From the NCBI RefSeq assembly GCF_037652055.1, contig NZ_JBBKAH010000005.1, positions 124,001 through 188,000 on the forward strand: 64,000 bases of DNA. Reading direction: 5' to 3'. Positions within the stretch are counted from its first letter, which is position 1, and every line of letters begins with the position of its first letter. Source of the stretch: Pelagibius sp037652055 (lineage in GTDB: Bacteria > Pseudomonadota > Alphaproteobacteria > Kiloniellales > Kiloniellaceae). The position numbers were made by a program, and so were the translations under genes. Shown piece after piece: positions 24,745 through 35,072 of this stretch. Under the pieces are notes generated by a model. It had not been told where the DNA came from. It saw only the letters and a program-made list of their open reading frames with translations, and ran no database searches.

Positions 24745-25542
24745 ATGCAGTTTCCAGATCCCCTGATCCGCGGGCGCCTGCTGCGCCGCTACAAGCGCTT
24801 TCTCGCCGACATCGTGCTCGAAGAGGGCCAAGAAGACGCGGGCCAGGAAGACGGGGGCCAGGAAGACGGGGGCCAGGAAGACGGGGGCCAGGAAGACGGG
24901 GGCCGCGAAGTCGTGGCGCACTGCGCCAATCCCGGCTCCATGCTGGGCCTTGCCGTTCCGGGCTCGCCGGTGTGGCTGTCGCCGGCGACGAATCCGGCGC
25001 GCAAGCTGAAGTACTCCTGGGAACTGGTGGAGGTGCCGGCGCCGCAGGGCAGCGCGCTGGTCGGTATCAACACCGGACGCGCCAACGCCCTGGTGGCCGA
25101 GGCGCTGGAGGCCGGGCGGGTGGCGGAACTGGCCGGCTATGCCGGGCTGCGCCGCGAGGTCCGCTACGGCACCAACAGCCGGGTCGACTTCCTGCTGGAA
25201 GCCGACGGCCGCCCGCCCTGCTATCTCGAGGTCAAGAGCGTCACCCTGAAGCGGGGCGGCGACACCGCGGAGTTTCCCGACGCGGTGACCGCCCGCGGCA
25301 CCCGGCATCTGCTCGAACTGGCCGCCATGGCCCGCCAGGGCGCCCGCGCGGTGCTGTTCTTCCTGGTCCAGCGCGGCGACTGCCGCCGCGTGGCGGCGGC
25401 CGGCGACATCGACCCGGCCTACGCCGCGGCCCTGAAAAGCGCGCAAAGCCAGGGAGTTGAAGTGCTCTGCTATCAATGCAACCTGTCGCCGGAGGGCATC
25501 GTCCTGGACGCGCGCCTGCCGCTGGCGTCCCAGCCTGGGTGA
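24745..25542 (+). CDS. sfsA: DNA/RNA nuclease SfsA
   Basis: SfsA family proteins (sugar fermentation stimulation) have an N-terminal OB-like domain and a C-terminal nuclease-like domain. Here the start is MQFPDPLIRGRLLRRYKRFLADI, with HCANPGSM, GRANALVAEAL, VDFLLE and CYLEVKSVTL, where the acidic and Lys residues match the nuclease core. At 265 residues it is longer than usual because an insertion of five GQED(A/G)G-type units lies between VLEE and REVVAHC. The start at 24745 fits family alignment; a frame open to 24619 lacks similarity. It is followed by map, as in related bacteria. Confidence 0.93.
   Translation: MQFPDPLIRGRLLRRYKRFLADIVLEEGQEDAGQEDGGQEDGGQEDGGQEDGGREVVAHCANPGSMLGLAVPGSPVWLSPATNPARKLKYSWELVEVPAPQGSALVGINTGRANALVAEALEAGRVAELAGYAGLRREVRYGTNSRVDFLLEADGRPPCYLEVKSVTLKRGGDTAEFPDAVTARGTRHLLELAAMARQGARAVLFFLVQRGDCRRVAAAGDIDPAYAAALKSAQSQGVEVLCYQCNLSPEGIVLDARLPLASQPG
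24826..24900. repeat. Five-unit 15-bp tandem array inside sfsA
   Basis: The unit GGCCAGGAAGACGGG is present five times without gaps: 24826-24840 (two mismatches), then four identical copies to 24900. It is in frame and encodes repeated GQEDG in a surface loop of the N-terminal domain. Four identical units imply recent expansion. Confidence 0.95.
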
Positions 25543-25630
25543 CGCGGCCCCCGCCAAGCCGTGCAAAAGCTGGATTTCCCGGCTAGAATGCTTAAATAGA
25601 ATGCACGTTTTGCTCTAAGGGTCGAAGTCC

Positions 25631-26455
25631 ATGAAGCAAGCTTATTCCGCCGAGCGCGTCAGCCCCTCCGAGGGCGGCTACGTCATCCACGACGAGGCCG
25701 CGTTCGAAGGCATGCGCCGTGCCGGCCGCCTGGCGGCGGAGACCCTGGACATGATCACCCCGGAAGTGCAGCCGGGGGTGACCACCGAGCACCTGAACAC
25801 GCTCTGCCACGATTTCATCGAGGCTGCCGGCGCGATCCCCGCGCCGCTGAACTACCGCGGTTTCCCGAAATCGATCTGCACCTCGGTGAACCATGTCGTC
25901 TGCCACGGCATTCCCAGCGAGGACAAGCGCCTGGAGAGCGGCGACGTCATCAACATCGACGTCACCGTCATCGTCGACGGCTGGCACGGCGACACCAGCC
26001 GGATGTTCTTCGTCGGCGAACCCAAGATCAAGGCGCGCCGCCTGGTCGAGGTGACCTACGAATCCATGATGCGCGGCATCGAGGTGGTGAAGCCGGGCGC
26101 GACCCTGGGCGACATCGGCCACGCCATCCAGTCCTTCGCCGAGAGGCAGCGCTTCTCGGTGGTGACCGACTTCTGCGGCCATGGTCTCGGCCAGGTCTTC
26201 CACGACGCGCCCAGCGTGCTGCACTACGGCCGCCCCGGCACCGGCGTGAAGCTGCGCGAGGGCATGTTCTTCACCATCGAGCCGATGATCAACGCCGGCC
26301 GCCCGGAAGTGAAGATTCTTCAGGACGGCTGGACCGCCGTCACGCGGGACATGAAGCTCTCGGCCCAGTTCGAACACTCGATCGGCGTCACGGCCACCGG
26401 CTACGAGATCTTCACCCTCTCCCCCAAGGGCTGGCACCAGCCGCCTTACGACTGA
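25631..26455 (+). CDS. map: Type I methionine aminopeptidase
   Basis: Map removes the N-terminal Met from new proteins. Metal ligands are visible: Asp110 (VINIDVTV), Asp121 (WHGDTSR), the His in FCGHGLG, Glu in FTIEPM and Glu in AQFEHSIG. His92 in the VCHGIP motif is the usual substrate-side residue. At 274 residues it carries a slightly extended N-terminus. Ordering sfsA-map-(small gene)-radC is the alphaproteobacterial pattern. Confidence 0.96.
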   Translation: MKQAYSAERVSPSEGGYVIHDEAAFEGMRRAGRLAAETLDMITPEVQPGVTTEHLNTLCHDFIEAAGAIPAPLNYRGFPKSICTSVNHVVCHGIPSEDKRLESGDVINIDVTVIVDGWHGDTSRMFFVGEPKIKARRLVEVTYESMMRGIEVVKPGATLGDIGHAIQSFAERQRFSVVTDFCGHGLGQVFHDAPSVLHYGRPGTGVKLREGMFFTIEPMINAGRPEVKILQDGWTAVTRDMKLSAQFEHSIGVTATGYEIFTLSPKGWHQPPYD

Positions 26456-26663
26456 GCCGTCACGCGGCGCTTTCGTCGCAACCACGCAGACTGTCTACCT
26501 GCGGAGGTCCGGCGAACAGGCGGCCAACCACAGTCGCCGCCAAACGTCACGTCGGCGGTCGCGGGGATGCCTCAGGGGGTGGTGTTGGTGGTGCGGCCTG
26601 CCTTCTGCAGTGCCGGACCCCGTGAATCTTGGCGGCGCGGCTGGACGTCCGCCGGACGGCGGC

Positions 26664-26927
26664 TCAGCCGACCTGCAGGCCGCGCACCGCGTGCTCCGCG
26701 GCGATCTCGGGACGCAGGCCCTTCTGATGTGCCGCGCGCCAGTTGTAGCTGGTTGCCGAAAGATCGAAACCGAGGATCGCCAGCTCGCACTCGGCCCAGC
26801 TCATCCAGTCCTCGAAAAGATCGACCGGCGCGACGGACACCGGCCGCGGACGCACCGGAAAGGCGATCACGTTGCTGCCGTGCGTGACGGCATCCGTGGC
26901 GGCATCGGGTGTAGGAACATCGGACAT
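26664..26927 (-). CDS. Small protein, unknown function
   Basis: The 87-residue frame starts at MSDVPTP with GAGGG seven bases upstream; an ATG six bases earlier is too close to that site, and a further extension to 27029 is possible. The N-terminus is polar, and the C-terminal half reads FEDWMSWAECELAILGFDLSATSYNWRAAHQKGLRPEIAAEHAV, which looks like a helical domain. It lies antisense between map and radC. No family is recognised. Confidence 0.55.
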   Translation of the reverse strand: MSDVPTPDAATDAVTHGSNVIAFPVRPRPVSVAPVDLFEDWMSWAECELAILGFDLSATSYNWRAAHQKGLRPEIAAEHAVRGLQVG

Positions 26928-27068
26928 CTGCATTTCCCTCGAAGACGCATCAGAGGACAAATCAACAGAATCGACCTGCTTGGACCGACCTTCGTCGGCA
27001 TCAATTATTGCGCCTGCCATAGTTAACAAATCACTAGTTCGGCGGGTTCCCCGATCGCGCGTCCGATC

Positions 27069-27854
27069 GTGCGCTCAATCTCACGGTTGAATATCCGCGC
27101 GGCGCGTTCTCTAATTGCGCCGGCGAGCGGGAAACGGGGGAGCGGTCCGCTGGACGGCGACGGCAGGGAAAACAGTTCAGACAAGCCGCACTACCACGGC
27201 CACCGCGAGCGCCTGCGCCAGCGGCTGCTGGAGCGTGGCGGCGCGAGTCTCGCCGACTACGAGGTCCTGGAGTTCCTGCTGTTCGGCGCCAGGCCGCGCG
27301 GCGACACCAAGCCGCTGGCCAAGGCGCTCATCGAGCGCTTCGGGACCCTCGCCCGCGTGCTCACCGCCCCGCCCGAAGCCCTCGCCAAGGTGGCGGGCAT
27401 GGGCGATGCCTCCATCGCCGTGCTGAAGGTCATCCCCGAGGCGGCCGCGCGGCTCGCCCGCGAGGAAGCCATGGCCGGCGACGTGATCTCGTCCTGGGAC
27501 AAGCTGCTGGCCTATTGCCGCCTCACCATGGCGCACCAGCCGGTCGAGCAGTTCCGTCTGCTGTTCCTCGACAAGCGCAACCGTCTGATCGCCGACGAAG
27601 TGCAGCAGCAGGGCACCATCGACCACACCCCGGTCTACACCCGCGAGGTGATGAAGCGCGCTCTGGAACTGGGCGCCGCCGCCCTCATCCTTGTCCACAA
27701 CCACCCCAGCGGCGAGGCCGAGCCCTCGGCCGCCGACATCGCCATGACCGAGGAGCTGGCCGGCGCCGCCACCAAGCTGGGCATCGTCATCCACGACCAC
27801 CTGGTAATCGGCCGCGCCGGCCACGCGAGCTTCCGGAGTTTGGGGCTGCTTTAG
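27069..27854 (+). CDS. radC: RadC/JAB-domain protein
   Basis: This 261-residue protein has a helix-hairpin-helix segment (KVAGMGDASIAVLKVIPEAAAR) followed by the MPN+/JAMM zinc motif HNHPSGEAEPSAADI with an upstream conserved Glu (ADEVQQQGTIDHTPVY). The zinc ligands fit a metal-dependent hydrolase; the old DNA-repair role is not secure. The GTG start gives an Arg-rich N-terminus and may be too long. Its stop overlaps the stop of the convergent MFS gene. Confidence 0.92.
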   Translation: MRSISRLNIRAARSLIAPASGKRGSGPLDGDGRENSSDKPHYHGHRERLRQRLLERGGASLADYEVLEFLLFGARPRGDTKPLAKALIERFGTLARVLTAPPEALAKVAGMGDASIAVLKVIPEAAARLAREEAMAGDVISSWDKLLAYCRLTMAHQPVEQFRLLFLDKRNRLIADEVQQQGTIDHTPVYTREVMKRALELGAAALILVHNHPSGEAEPSAADIAMTEELAGAATKLGIVIHDHLVIGRAGHASFRSLGLL

Positions 27855-29290
27855 TCGGCGACGGCCGCCGGTCTCCGCACGGCACGGCGCAGCGGCGCGG
27901 CCAGGGCGGTGGCGAGCGCGGCAGCGATCAGCCCCGCCGCGACGGCAAAGGCGATCCGCAGGCCGAAGGCGACGGCATCGGGCGACGCCGCGGTGATGTC
28001 GCTTTCCCCCACGGCGGCCGCGAAGACGGCCCCCATGACGGAGGCGCCGGTGACGAATCCCAGATTGCGCGCCAGGTTCAGCAGGCCGGAGAGGACACCG
28101 CGCCGATCCTGCGCGACGTCGGCCATGACGGCAGTGTTGTTCGCCGCGAGGAACAGCTGGTATCCGGGTGCGAGCACCGCGAGGGCGGTGATGTAGCCCG
28201 CCAGACCGAACAGGCCCGGCAGCGCCGCCAGGGCGACGGTCCCGGCGAGCATTAGCGCCAGCCCCGCGACGACCATGGCCCGCGCGCCCAGGTGGTCGAC
28301 GATGCGGCCGGCGGGAACGCCGCTCAACGCGGAAACCACCGGCCCCACCGAGAGAACGGCGCCGACGTGCACGGCATCGAGCCCCAGCGCGCGCGACAGG
28401 TAGAACGGGCCGACCACCAGCGTTACCGCCATCACGGTTGCGACCAGCGCATTCATGACCAGGCTGGCGCTCAGCGCCGCGTCGCGGAACATCGCCGGCC
28501 GCAGCAGCGGGGAGGCGACCCGCGTCTCCACCAGCACGAGAACGACGGCGGCCGCCGCGGCCGCCGCCAGCAGCGCCGCGTTCAAGCCGCCGAAGTCGCC
28601 GCGCCCGACCGTCATGGACAGCGCGTAGCCCGCTAGGGTGAGGCCGAGAAGCAGCGTGCCCCAGGCATCGAAACCGGCACTGTCGCCCGGCGGCACCCGG
28701 CGCCCTGCGGGCAGGCTGCGCCAGATCAGCAGGAAGCCGACCAGTCCCAGCGGCACCATGACGTAGAAGATCGCCCGCCAGCCGGGGCCGGCGAGAAGCA
28801 GTCCGCCCAGTGACGGACCGAGGGCGGTGCCGACGGCGGACATGGTGCCGAGCAGGCCCATGGCGCTGCCTGTCTTGTCCTTGGCGATGGTCTCGCGCAC
28901 CAGCGCCAGCGTGAGCGCCATGAGGATGGCCGCGCCGAGGCCCTGCAGCGCCCGCGCCGCGATCAGCATCGGCAGCGTCGCCGCCGCGCCGCATAGGGCC
29001 GAGGCCGAGGTGAAGATCGCGATGCCGGCCAGCAGCACCCTTCGGTGCCCCAACTGGTCGCCGAGGCGCCCGGCGCTGACGATCAGCGTGGTCACCGCCA
29101 GCAGATAGGCGAGCACCACCCACTGCACGGCCTGAAACGACGCGCCGAAAGCCTGGACCAGCGTCGGCAGCGCGACGTTGGCGATGCTGATGCCCAGCGA
29201 AGCTAGCAGCATCGTCATTGCCAGGCCGGCGAGCGCCCAGCGAACCGAGGGAGCGGCCCGCTCTTCCATTGTTGCGTTCTGTTCGGTCAT
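27851..29290 (-). CDS. MFS drug-type exporter (DHA2 family)
   Basis: This 479-residue protein has 14 predicted helices and the motif-A loop GRLGDQLGHRRVLLAG, with NVALPTL in helix 1 and ALGPSLGGLLL in motif C, all typical of 14-helix drug:proton antiporters (EmrB/QacA type). The substrate is unknown. It is divergent from a LysR gene at 29451 and probably controlled by it. Its stop overlaps the radC stop by three to four bases. Confidence 0.9.
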   Translation of the reverse strand: MTEQNATMEERAAPSVRWALAGLAMTMLLASLGISIANVALPTLVQAFGASFQAVQWVVLAYLLAVTTLIVSAGRLGDQLGHRRVLLAGIAIFTSASALCGAAATLPMLIAARALQGLGAAILMALTLALVRETIAKDKTGSAMGLLGTMSAVGTALGPSLGGLLLAGPGWRAIFYVMVPLGLVGFLLIWRSLPAGRRVPPGDSAGFDAWGTLLLGLTLAGYALSMTVGRGDFGGLNAALLAAAAAAAVVLVLVETRVASPLLRPAMFRDAALSASLVMNALVATVMAVTLVVGPFYLSRALGLDAVHVGAVLSVGPVVSALSGVPAGRIVDHLGARAMVVAGLALMLAGTVALAALPGLFGLAGYITALAVLAPGYQLFLAANNTAVMADVAQDRRGVLSGLLNLARNLGFVTGASVMGAVFAAAVGESDITAASPDAVAFGLRIAFAVAAGLIAAALATALAAPLRRAVRRPAAVAD

Positions 29291-29367
29291 GATTTGCCTC
29301 GCCTCGCTTGCGCCTTGTCAGGGCCCCCGGGAAACGGGGAGCCGCCCGACAGTTAGGCCCTTGCGAC

Positions 29368-29419
29368 ACATGGCGGAAGACGCATCAATTGCACTTAATT
29401 CGTGCGTTTGGCGCCATGT
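29368..29419. promoter_or_regulatory. Candidate operator between MFS exporter and LysR
   Basis: Two inverted repeats lie in the 160-base divergent gap: ACATGGCG (29368-29375) with CGCCATGT (29412-29419), and GCAC (29391-29394) with GTGC (29402-29405). The two are not concentric. The position fits LysR control of the exporter; no binding is shown. Confidence 0.45.
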
Positions 29420-29450
29420 CATTTCCGACGGCCCATGGTATGCTGAGCTG

Positions 29451-30377
29451 ATGGCGCTCCCCGATCTGAACCTGCTTGTCACCCTCGACGTACTGCTGAG
29501 CGAAGGCAGCGTGGCCGGCGCCGCCAGGCGGCTGCGGCTGAGCCCCTCGGCGATGAGCCGCGCCCTGGCCCGCCTGCGCGAGACGACCGGCGATCCTCTG
29601 CTGGTGCGCGCGGGACGCGGCCTCGTCCCGACACCCCGGGCGCTGGAGTTGCGCGCGCGCGTCGGCCCGCTGGTGCAGGACGCCGAAGCCATCTTGCGCC
29701 CCGCCGAGACATTGGATCTGACGCGGCTTGAGCGGACCTTCACGCTGAGAAACCGTGAGGGCTTCGTCGAGACCTTCGGCCCGGCCCTAATCGCCCGTGT
29801 CGCCGCGGAAGCACCAGGCGTCCGGCTGCGCTTCGTGCCGAAGCCGAACAAGGACAGCACGCCCCTGCGCGACGGCAGCATCGATCTGGAAACCGGCGTC
29901 ATCGGCAAGGACATGGGGCCGGAGGTGCGCGCGCAGGCACTGTTCCGCGACCGCTTCGTCGGCGTCGCGCGCAAAGGGCACCCGCTCTGCAAAGGCAGGA
30001 TCACCCCGGCCCGCTTTGCCGCCGCCCGCCACGTCCTGGTCGCACGCCGGGACATCGGCACCGACCGCATCGACGAGGCCCTCGGCCCCCTGGGGCTGGA
30101 GCGGCAGATCATGACGGTCGTCGGCAGCTTCTCGGAAGCCCTGGCCCTGGCACACGCCACGGACCTGGTCGCCTGCGTTCCCGAACGCTACACGGGGAAT
30201 CTGCGCGACGGGCTGGCGAGCTTTCGCCTCCCGGTCCCTGTGCCGGAGATCACCGTCTCGCTACTGTGGCACCCGCGCCTGGATGCGGATCTGGCCCACC
30301 GCTGGCTGCGCGGCTGCGTCTGGGAGGTCTGCGGCGACCGGTCCGGCCGGCGGCGCAGCAAGTCCCCGACCGCCTGA
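29451..30377 (+). CDS. LysR family transcriptional regulator
   Basis: This 308-residue regulator starts MALPDLNLLVTLDVLLSEGSVAGAARRLRLSPSAMSRALARLRE, a NodD/NahR-type helix-turn-helix, followed by an effector-binding domain. It is divergent from the DHA2 exporter, a common arrangement in which the regulator senses a toxic aromatic. The start at 29451 is where family similarity begins; the frame is open upstream into the exporter. Confidence 0.9.
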   Translation: MALPDLNLLVTLDVLLSEGSVAGAARRLRLSPSAMSRALARLRETTGDPLLVRAGRGLVPTPRALELRARVGPLVQDAEAILRPAETLDLTRLERTFTLRNREGFVETFGPALIARVAAEAPGVRLRFVPKPNKDSTPLRDGSIDLETGVIGKDMGPEVRAQALFRDRFVGVARKGHPLCKGRITPARFAAARHVLVARRDIGTDRIDEALGPLGLERQIMTVVGSFSEALALAHATDLVACVPERYTGNLRDGLASFRLPVPVPEITVSLLWHPRLDADLAHRWLRGCVWEVCGDRSGRRRSKSPTA

Positions 30378-30427
30378 AAGCCGCACATTCCGGCGCGTTC
30401 TGTGGGATTGCGAGGGGTCGGACGGCG

Positions 30428-30456
30428 TTGCCGCCGGCGCGCCCCGCCGCTATAAA
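30428..30456 (+). promoter_or_regulatory. Probable sigma-70 promoter of purB
   Basis: TTGCCG (30428-30433) and TATAAA (30451-30456) are separated by 17 bases and lie 57 bases before the purB ATG. Confidence 0.5.
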
Positions 30457-30512
30457 GAGGCCCTTCCCCATATTTCTTCCGGGCCCCCTCCAGCAGCAGG
30501 ACATCTTCCCTC

Positions 30513-31832
<1,320 letters not shown>

Positions 31833-31842
31833 GAAACACCGG

Positions 31843-31935
31843 TGTCGTCCCGGGGCTTGGCCCCGGGACCCATTGGCCGACGGGCGAGGCAAGCTGCAAG
31901 GGCAACGGATGCCGGCAGCAAGTGCCGGAATGACA
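31843..31935. repeat. Palindromic dispersed element, copy 3 (shortened)
   Basis: The left arm TGTCGTCCCGGGGCTTGGCC is well kept. The right arm (GCCGGCAGCAAGTGCCGGAATGACA, 31911-31935) is diverged, and the interior is short, giving 93 bp. It lies between convergent purB and the ATPase inhibitor gene and abuts that gene's terminator. Confidence 0.75.
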
Positions 31936-31983
31936 TCAATGATGTGGCAATAGCGTGCGAGTCGGGCTCGGCCTAGACGCAAC

Positions 31984-32013
31984 AAAAAAGGGCCGCCCCT
32001 CGGGGCGGCCCTT
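31984..32013 (-). terminator. Rho-independent terminator of the ATPase inhibitor gene
   Basis: AAAGGGCCGCCCC and GGGGCGGCCCTTT form a 13-pair stem; in the minus-strand direction it is followed by TTTTTT. It lies 25 bases after the stop at 32038. Confidence 0.88.
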
Positions 32014-32037
32014 TCCGCGTCGGCTTGGTGCCGCGCC

Positions 32038-32361
32038 CTACTCGCTCATGATCTGATGCTTGGCCTCGGTCATCAGTTCTTCCAGGCGGTGGCGCAGACG
32101 GTGCTCCGAGAAGTCGACACCCTTGGCCTGGATATCGGCCATGACCTTGCGCACCACATCGTCGACACCGGGCTCGTCGAGATCGCTGGCGACAACGTCC
32201 TTGGCATAAGCTTCCACGGCGTCGCCCTCGAGACCGAGCAGTTCCGTCGCGACCCAGCGGCCCAGCAGCTTGTTGCGCCGAACCTCGGTGCGGAACTGCA
32301 GGTCCTGGTCGTGCTTGTACTTGTCCTCGAAAGCCTTTTCGCGCTCGTTGAATGTCGACAT
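32038..32361 (-). CDS. ATPase inhibitor subunit zeta (DUF1476)
   Basis: This 107-residue helical protein starts MSTFNEREKAFEDKYKHDQDLQFRTEVRRNKLLGRWVATELLG. The family is the alphaproteobacterial zeta subunit that blocks ATP hydrolysis by F1 ATPase, a counterpart of mitochondrial IF1; the N-terminal EREKAFEDK stretch is the inhibitory segment. No ATP synthase gene is near. It has its own terminator and is divergent from the NRDE gene. Confidence 0.93.
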   Translation of the reverse strand: MSTFNEREKAFEDKYKHDQDLQFRTEVRRNKLLGRWVATELLGLEGDAVEAYAKDVVASDLDEPGVDDVVRKVMADIQAKGVDFSEHRLRHRLEELMTEAKHQIMSE

Positions 32362-32596
32362 CGGTCGATAGGTCTCCTGGAGTGGCGTCCCGCCCTCCGG
32401 TTGTGCCCCGTGAGGGCGAAGGGGTTGGCCGACCCTTCACATGGCGGTTATGCTCTGCTGCATCGTCTGGCAGCGGCGGTTCATCAGGAGGCTTTATAGC
32501 GCCCTTCGCGGCTGCGTTAAACTACTTCAAGTCGCTGCCGCGGCGCTTTGGCCCGGATTTCGCCACCCTCACCGATAGAAAGCCGCCGCGTCCCCC

Positions 32597-33391
32597 ATGT
32601 GTACCCTGGTAATTCTGCGCCGTCCGGAGCATCCCTGGCCGGTGATCCTGGCCGCCAATCGTGACGAGATGGTCGACCGGCCCTGGGCCGCGCCGGGCCG
32701 CCACTGGCCCGACCGGCCGGAGGTGGTCGCCGGCCTCGATCGCACGGCCGGGGGCTCCTGGCTGGGCCTCAACGACCACGGCGTGGTGGCCGCCATCCTC
32801 AACCGCCGCGGCTCCCTCGGCCCGGCCGCCGGCAAGCGCAGCCGCGGCGAACTGGTGCTGGAGGCCCTCGACCACGCCGACGCGCTGGCCGCCGCCGAGG
32901 CCCTGGCGGAGCTGAACCCCCAGGCGTACCGCAGCTTCAACATGGTGGTCGCCGACAACCGCGATGCCTACTGGCTGCGCAACCGCGGCACGCCGGACGC
33001 CCGGGTGATCGAGCTGGAGCCCGTGCCCGATGGCCTTTCGATGCTGACCGCCTACGACCTCAACGATCCCGCCAGCCCGCGCGTCGCCCGCCACCTTGCC
33101 GACTTCGAAGCTGCCGTGCCGCCCGAGCCCTGGGGGACCGGCAACCAGGACGGAGACTGGGCCGCGTGGCAGGCCATCCTGGCGCGCAGCGAGCCCGGCG
33201 GCGAGGCGGCGATGACCGTCGAGCGCGGCGGCTTCCAGACCGTCTGCTCCTCGCTGCTCGCGCTGCCGGCGGCGGGACTGGCGGGGCCCGGCGGGACGCC
33301 CTGGCGGCCGGTCTGGCTGTTCGCGCCCGGGCGCCCGGACCGCACCCCCTACGCCCCGCTGGAGGCCCTGGCAGCGCCGCCGAACGGCTGA
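32597..33391 (+). CDS. NRDE/TANGO2 family protein
   Basis: This 264-residue protein begins MCTLVILRR and has the NRDE motif at residues 21-24 (AANRDEMVDRP), followed by WPDRPEVVAGLDRTAGGSWLGLNDHGVVAAILN. The family resembles Ntn-type hydrolases with a Cys at position 2, so Met removal would expose a nucleophile. Eukaryotic TANGO2 is linked to acyl-CoA or haem handling; the bacterial role is unsettled. Confidence 0.9.
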   Translation: MCTLVILRRPEHPWPVILAANRDEMVDRPWAAPGRHWPDRPEVVAGLDRTAGGSWLGLNDHGVVAAILNRRGSLGPAAGKRSRGELVLEALDHADALAAAEALAELNPQAYRSFNMVVADNRDAYWLRNRGTPDARVIELEPVPDGLSMLTAYDLNDPASPRVARHLADFEAAVPPEPWGTGNQDGDWAAWQAILARSEPGGEAAMTVERGGFQTVCSSLLALPAAGLAGPGGTPWRPVWLFAPGRPDRTPYAPLEALAAPPNG

Positions 33392-33617
33392 TAAAATTTG
33401 TTCTATTACAATAGCTTGGCTGATGGTATCCGGCGCCGGTGGGCGTCATTGTTTTGCCTGGGTTCTCCTGCTATATGACGAGGCTCCCCCTGAGGCGTGC
33501 CGCAAGACGGCTGGGGGCAAGGGGCGCAGGGGCGCATGCCACCCTGCGTAATGGGACCAAATCCCCAACACGGGTGCAGGCCGCCGTCCTGGCGGCACCC
33601 AACTTCAGGTGCAAGAG

Positions 33618-34379
33618 ATGCGACGCAGACAGATCTACGAAGGCAAGGCCAAGGTGCTCTTCGAAGGACCGGAGCCGGGAACGCTCGTCCAGTACTTCAA
33701 GGACGACGCCACCGCCTTCAACGCCCAGAAAAAGGGCGTGATCACCGGCAAGGGCGTGCTGAACAACCGCATCTCCGAGTATCTGATGACGCGGCTGGAG
33801 AGCATCGGCGTGCCGACCCACTTCGTGCGCCGTCTCAATATGCGCGAGCAGCTGATTCGCGAGGTGGAGATCATCCCGCTCGAGGTGGTGGTGCGCAACA
33901 TCGCCGCCGGCTCGCTGTCCAAGCGTCTCGGGATCGAGGAAGGCGCGCCGCTGCCGCGCTCGATCGTCGAGTACTATTACAAGAACGACGAACTGGGCGA
34001 CCCGATGGTCTCCGAGGAGCACATCACCTCCTTCGGCTGGGCCAACACGCAGGACATCGACGAGATGCTGCAGTACGCCCTGCGCGTGAACGACTTCCTC
34101 ACCGGCCTGTTCCTCGGCGTCGGCCTGAAGCTGGTCGACTTCAAGCTGGAGTTCGGCCGCCTGTGGGATGACGAGGAGATGCGCATCGTGCTGGCCGACG
34201 AGATCAGCCCGGACTCCTGCCGCCTGTGGGACGTGACCACCAACGAGAAGCTGGACAAGGATCGCTTTCGCCGCGACCTGGGCGGCGTCGAAGAGGCCTA
34301 TCAGGAGGTCGCTCGCCGCCTCGGCGTGCTGCCGGAAGCCGGCCCGGTAGACCTCCAGGGACCGCGCCTCATTCAGTAG
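33618..34379 (+). CDS. purC: Phosphoribosylaminoimidazole-succinocarboxamide synthase
   Basis: PurC joins aspartate to CAIR to give SAICAR using ATP. The 253-residue protein starts MRRRQIYEGKAKVLFEG and has the signatures LEVVVRNIAAGSLSKR and LVDFKLEFG followed by ADEISPDSCRLWD. An upstream GTG adds three residues. It lies 238 bases before the SYLF gene (stop to conserved coding start 118). It is preceded by a 226-base gap in which no clear regulatory element was found. Confidence 0.97.
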   Translation: MRRRQIYEGKAKVLFEGPEPGTLVQYFKDDATAFNAQKKGVITGKGVLNNRISEYLMTRLESIGVPTHFVRRLNMREQLIREVEIIPLEVVVRNIAAGSLSKRLGIEEGAPLPRSIVEYYYKNDELGDPMVSEEHITSFGWANTQDIDEMLQYALRVNDFLTGLFLGVGLKLVDFKLEFGRLWDDEEMRIVLADEISPDSCRLWDVTTNEKLDKDRFRRDLGGVEEAYQEVARRLGVLPEAGPVDLQGPRLIQ

Positions 34380-34497
34380 GCCGACCGCCAGCAGGGACGT
34401 CCGCGGCCGGACGTTCCGCAGCGTTCTTCGTGCCTGTTCTGCCCGCGCAGGATCGCGGTAGAATGGGGACAATCAATAAAGTCGACAGGAGACAGCG

Positions 34498-35058
34498 ATG
34501 CGCGTTCGGTTCCCGGTGGTTCTTGCTCTGTTGGCGGCGCTCACCGCCGGCTTCACTTTCCAGGCCTCGACGGCGCGCGCGGAGAAGGCGGCGACCATCG
34601 AGCAGAACTCGCGTGATGCGCTGGCGCTGCTGAAGCAGAATTCTCCGGCGGCCGACAAACTGGCGCCCGAGGCCGCCGCCATCCTGGTGTTCCCGAAGAT
34701 CGTCAAGGGCGGACTCATCATCGGCGGCCAGTACGGCGAGGGCGCCCTGTTCAAGAACGACGCGGTGGCACAGTATTACAGCACCGCCGCCGCCTCCTTC
34801 GGCCTGCAGGCCGGCCTGCAGACCTTCGGCTACGCCATCTTCTTCATGAACGAGACGGCGCTGGGCTACCTCGACAACAGCGACGGCTGGGAAATCGGCA
34901 CCGCCCCGAACGTGGTGGTGGTCGATGAAGGCGCCGGCGCCTCGCTGACCACGACCTCGGCCAAGGACAACATCCTGGTGTTCTTCTTCGACCAGAAGGG
35001 CCTGATGGCCGGCCTCACCATCGAGGGCACGAAGATCACCAGGATCAATCCGGACTGA
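34498..35058 (+). CDS. SYLF/YSC84-domain exported protein
   Basis: This 186-residue protein has a signal peptide (about residues 1-28, STARA) and a SYLF domain with AAAILVFPKIVKGGLIIGGQYGEGALF and GLQAGLQTFGYAIFFMNETAL. SYLF domains bind phosphoinositides or other lipids in eukaryotes; in bacteria the exported form probably contacts the envelope, with unknown role. It is 14 bases before the ICMT-like gene and probably shares a transcript. Confidence 0.87.
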   Translation: MRVRFPVVLALLAALTAGFTFQASTARAEKAATIEQNSRDALALLKQNSPAADKLAPEAAAILVFPKIVKGGLIIGGQYGEGALFKNDAVAQYYSTAAASFGLQAGLQTFGYAIFFMNETALGYLDNSDGWEIGTAPNVVVVDEGAGASLTTTSAKDNILVFFFDQKGLMAGLTIEGTKITRINPD

Positions 35059-35072
35059 GAGCCTTCCGGCCG

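Noticed and set aside
24826..24900. Phase-variable switch in sfsA
   Set aside because: The repeat period is 15 bases, so changes in copy number keep the reading frame.
33392..33617. purC riboswitch
   Set aside because: The gap has no purine-riboswitch core or clear terminator/antiterminator pair.
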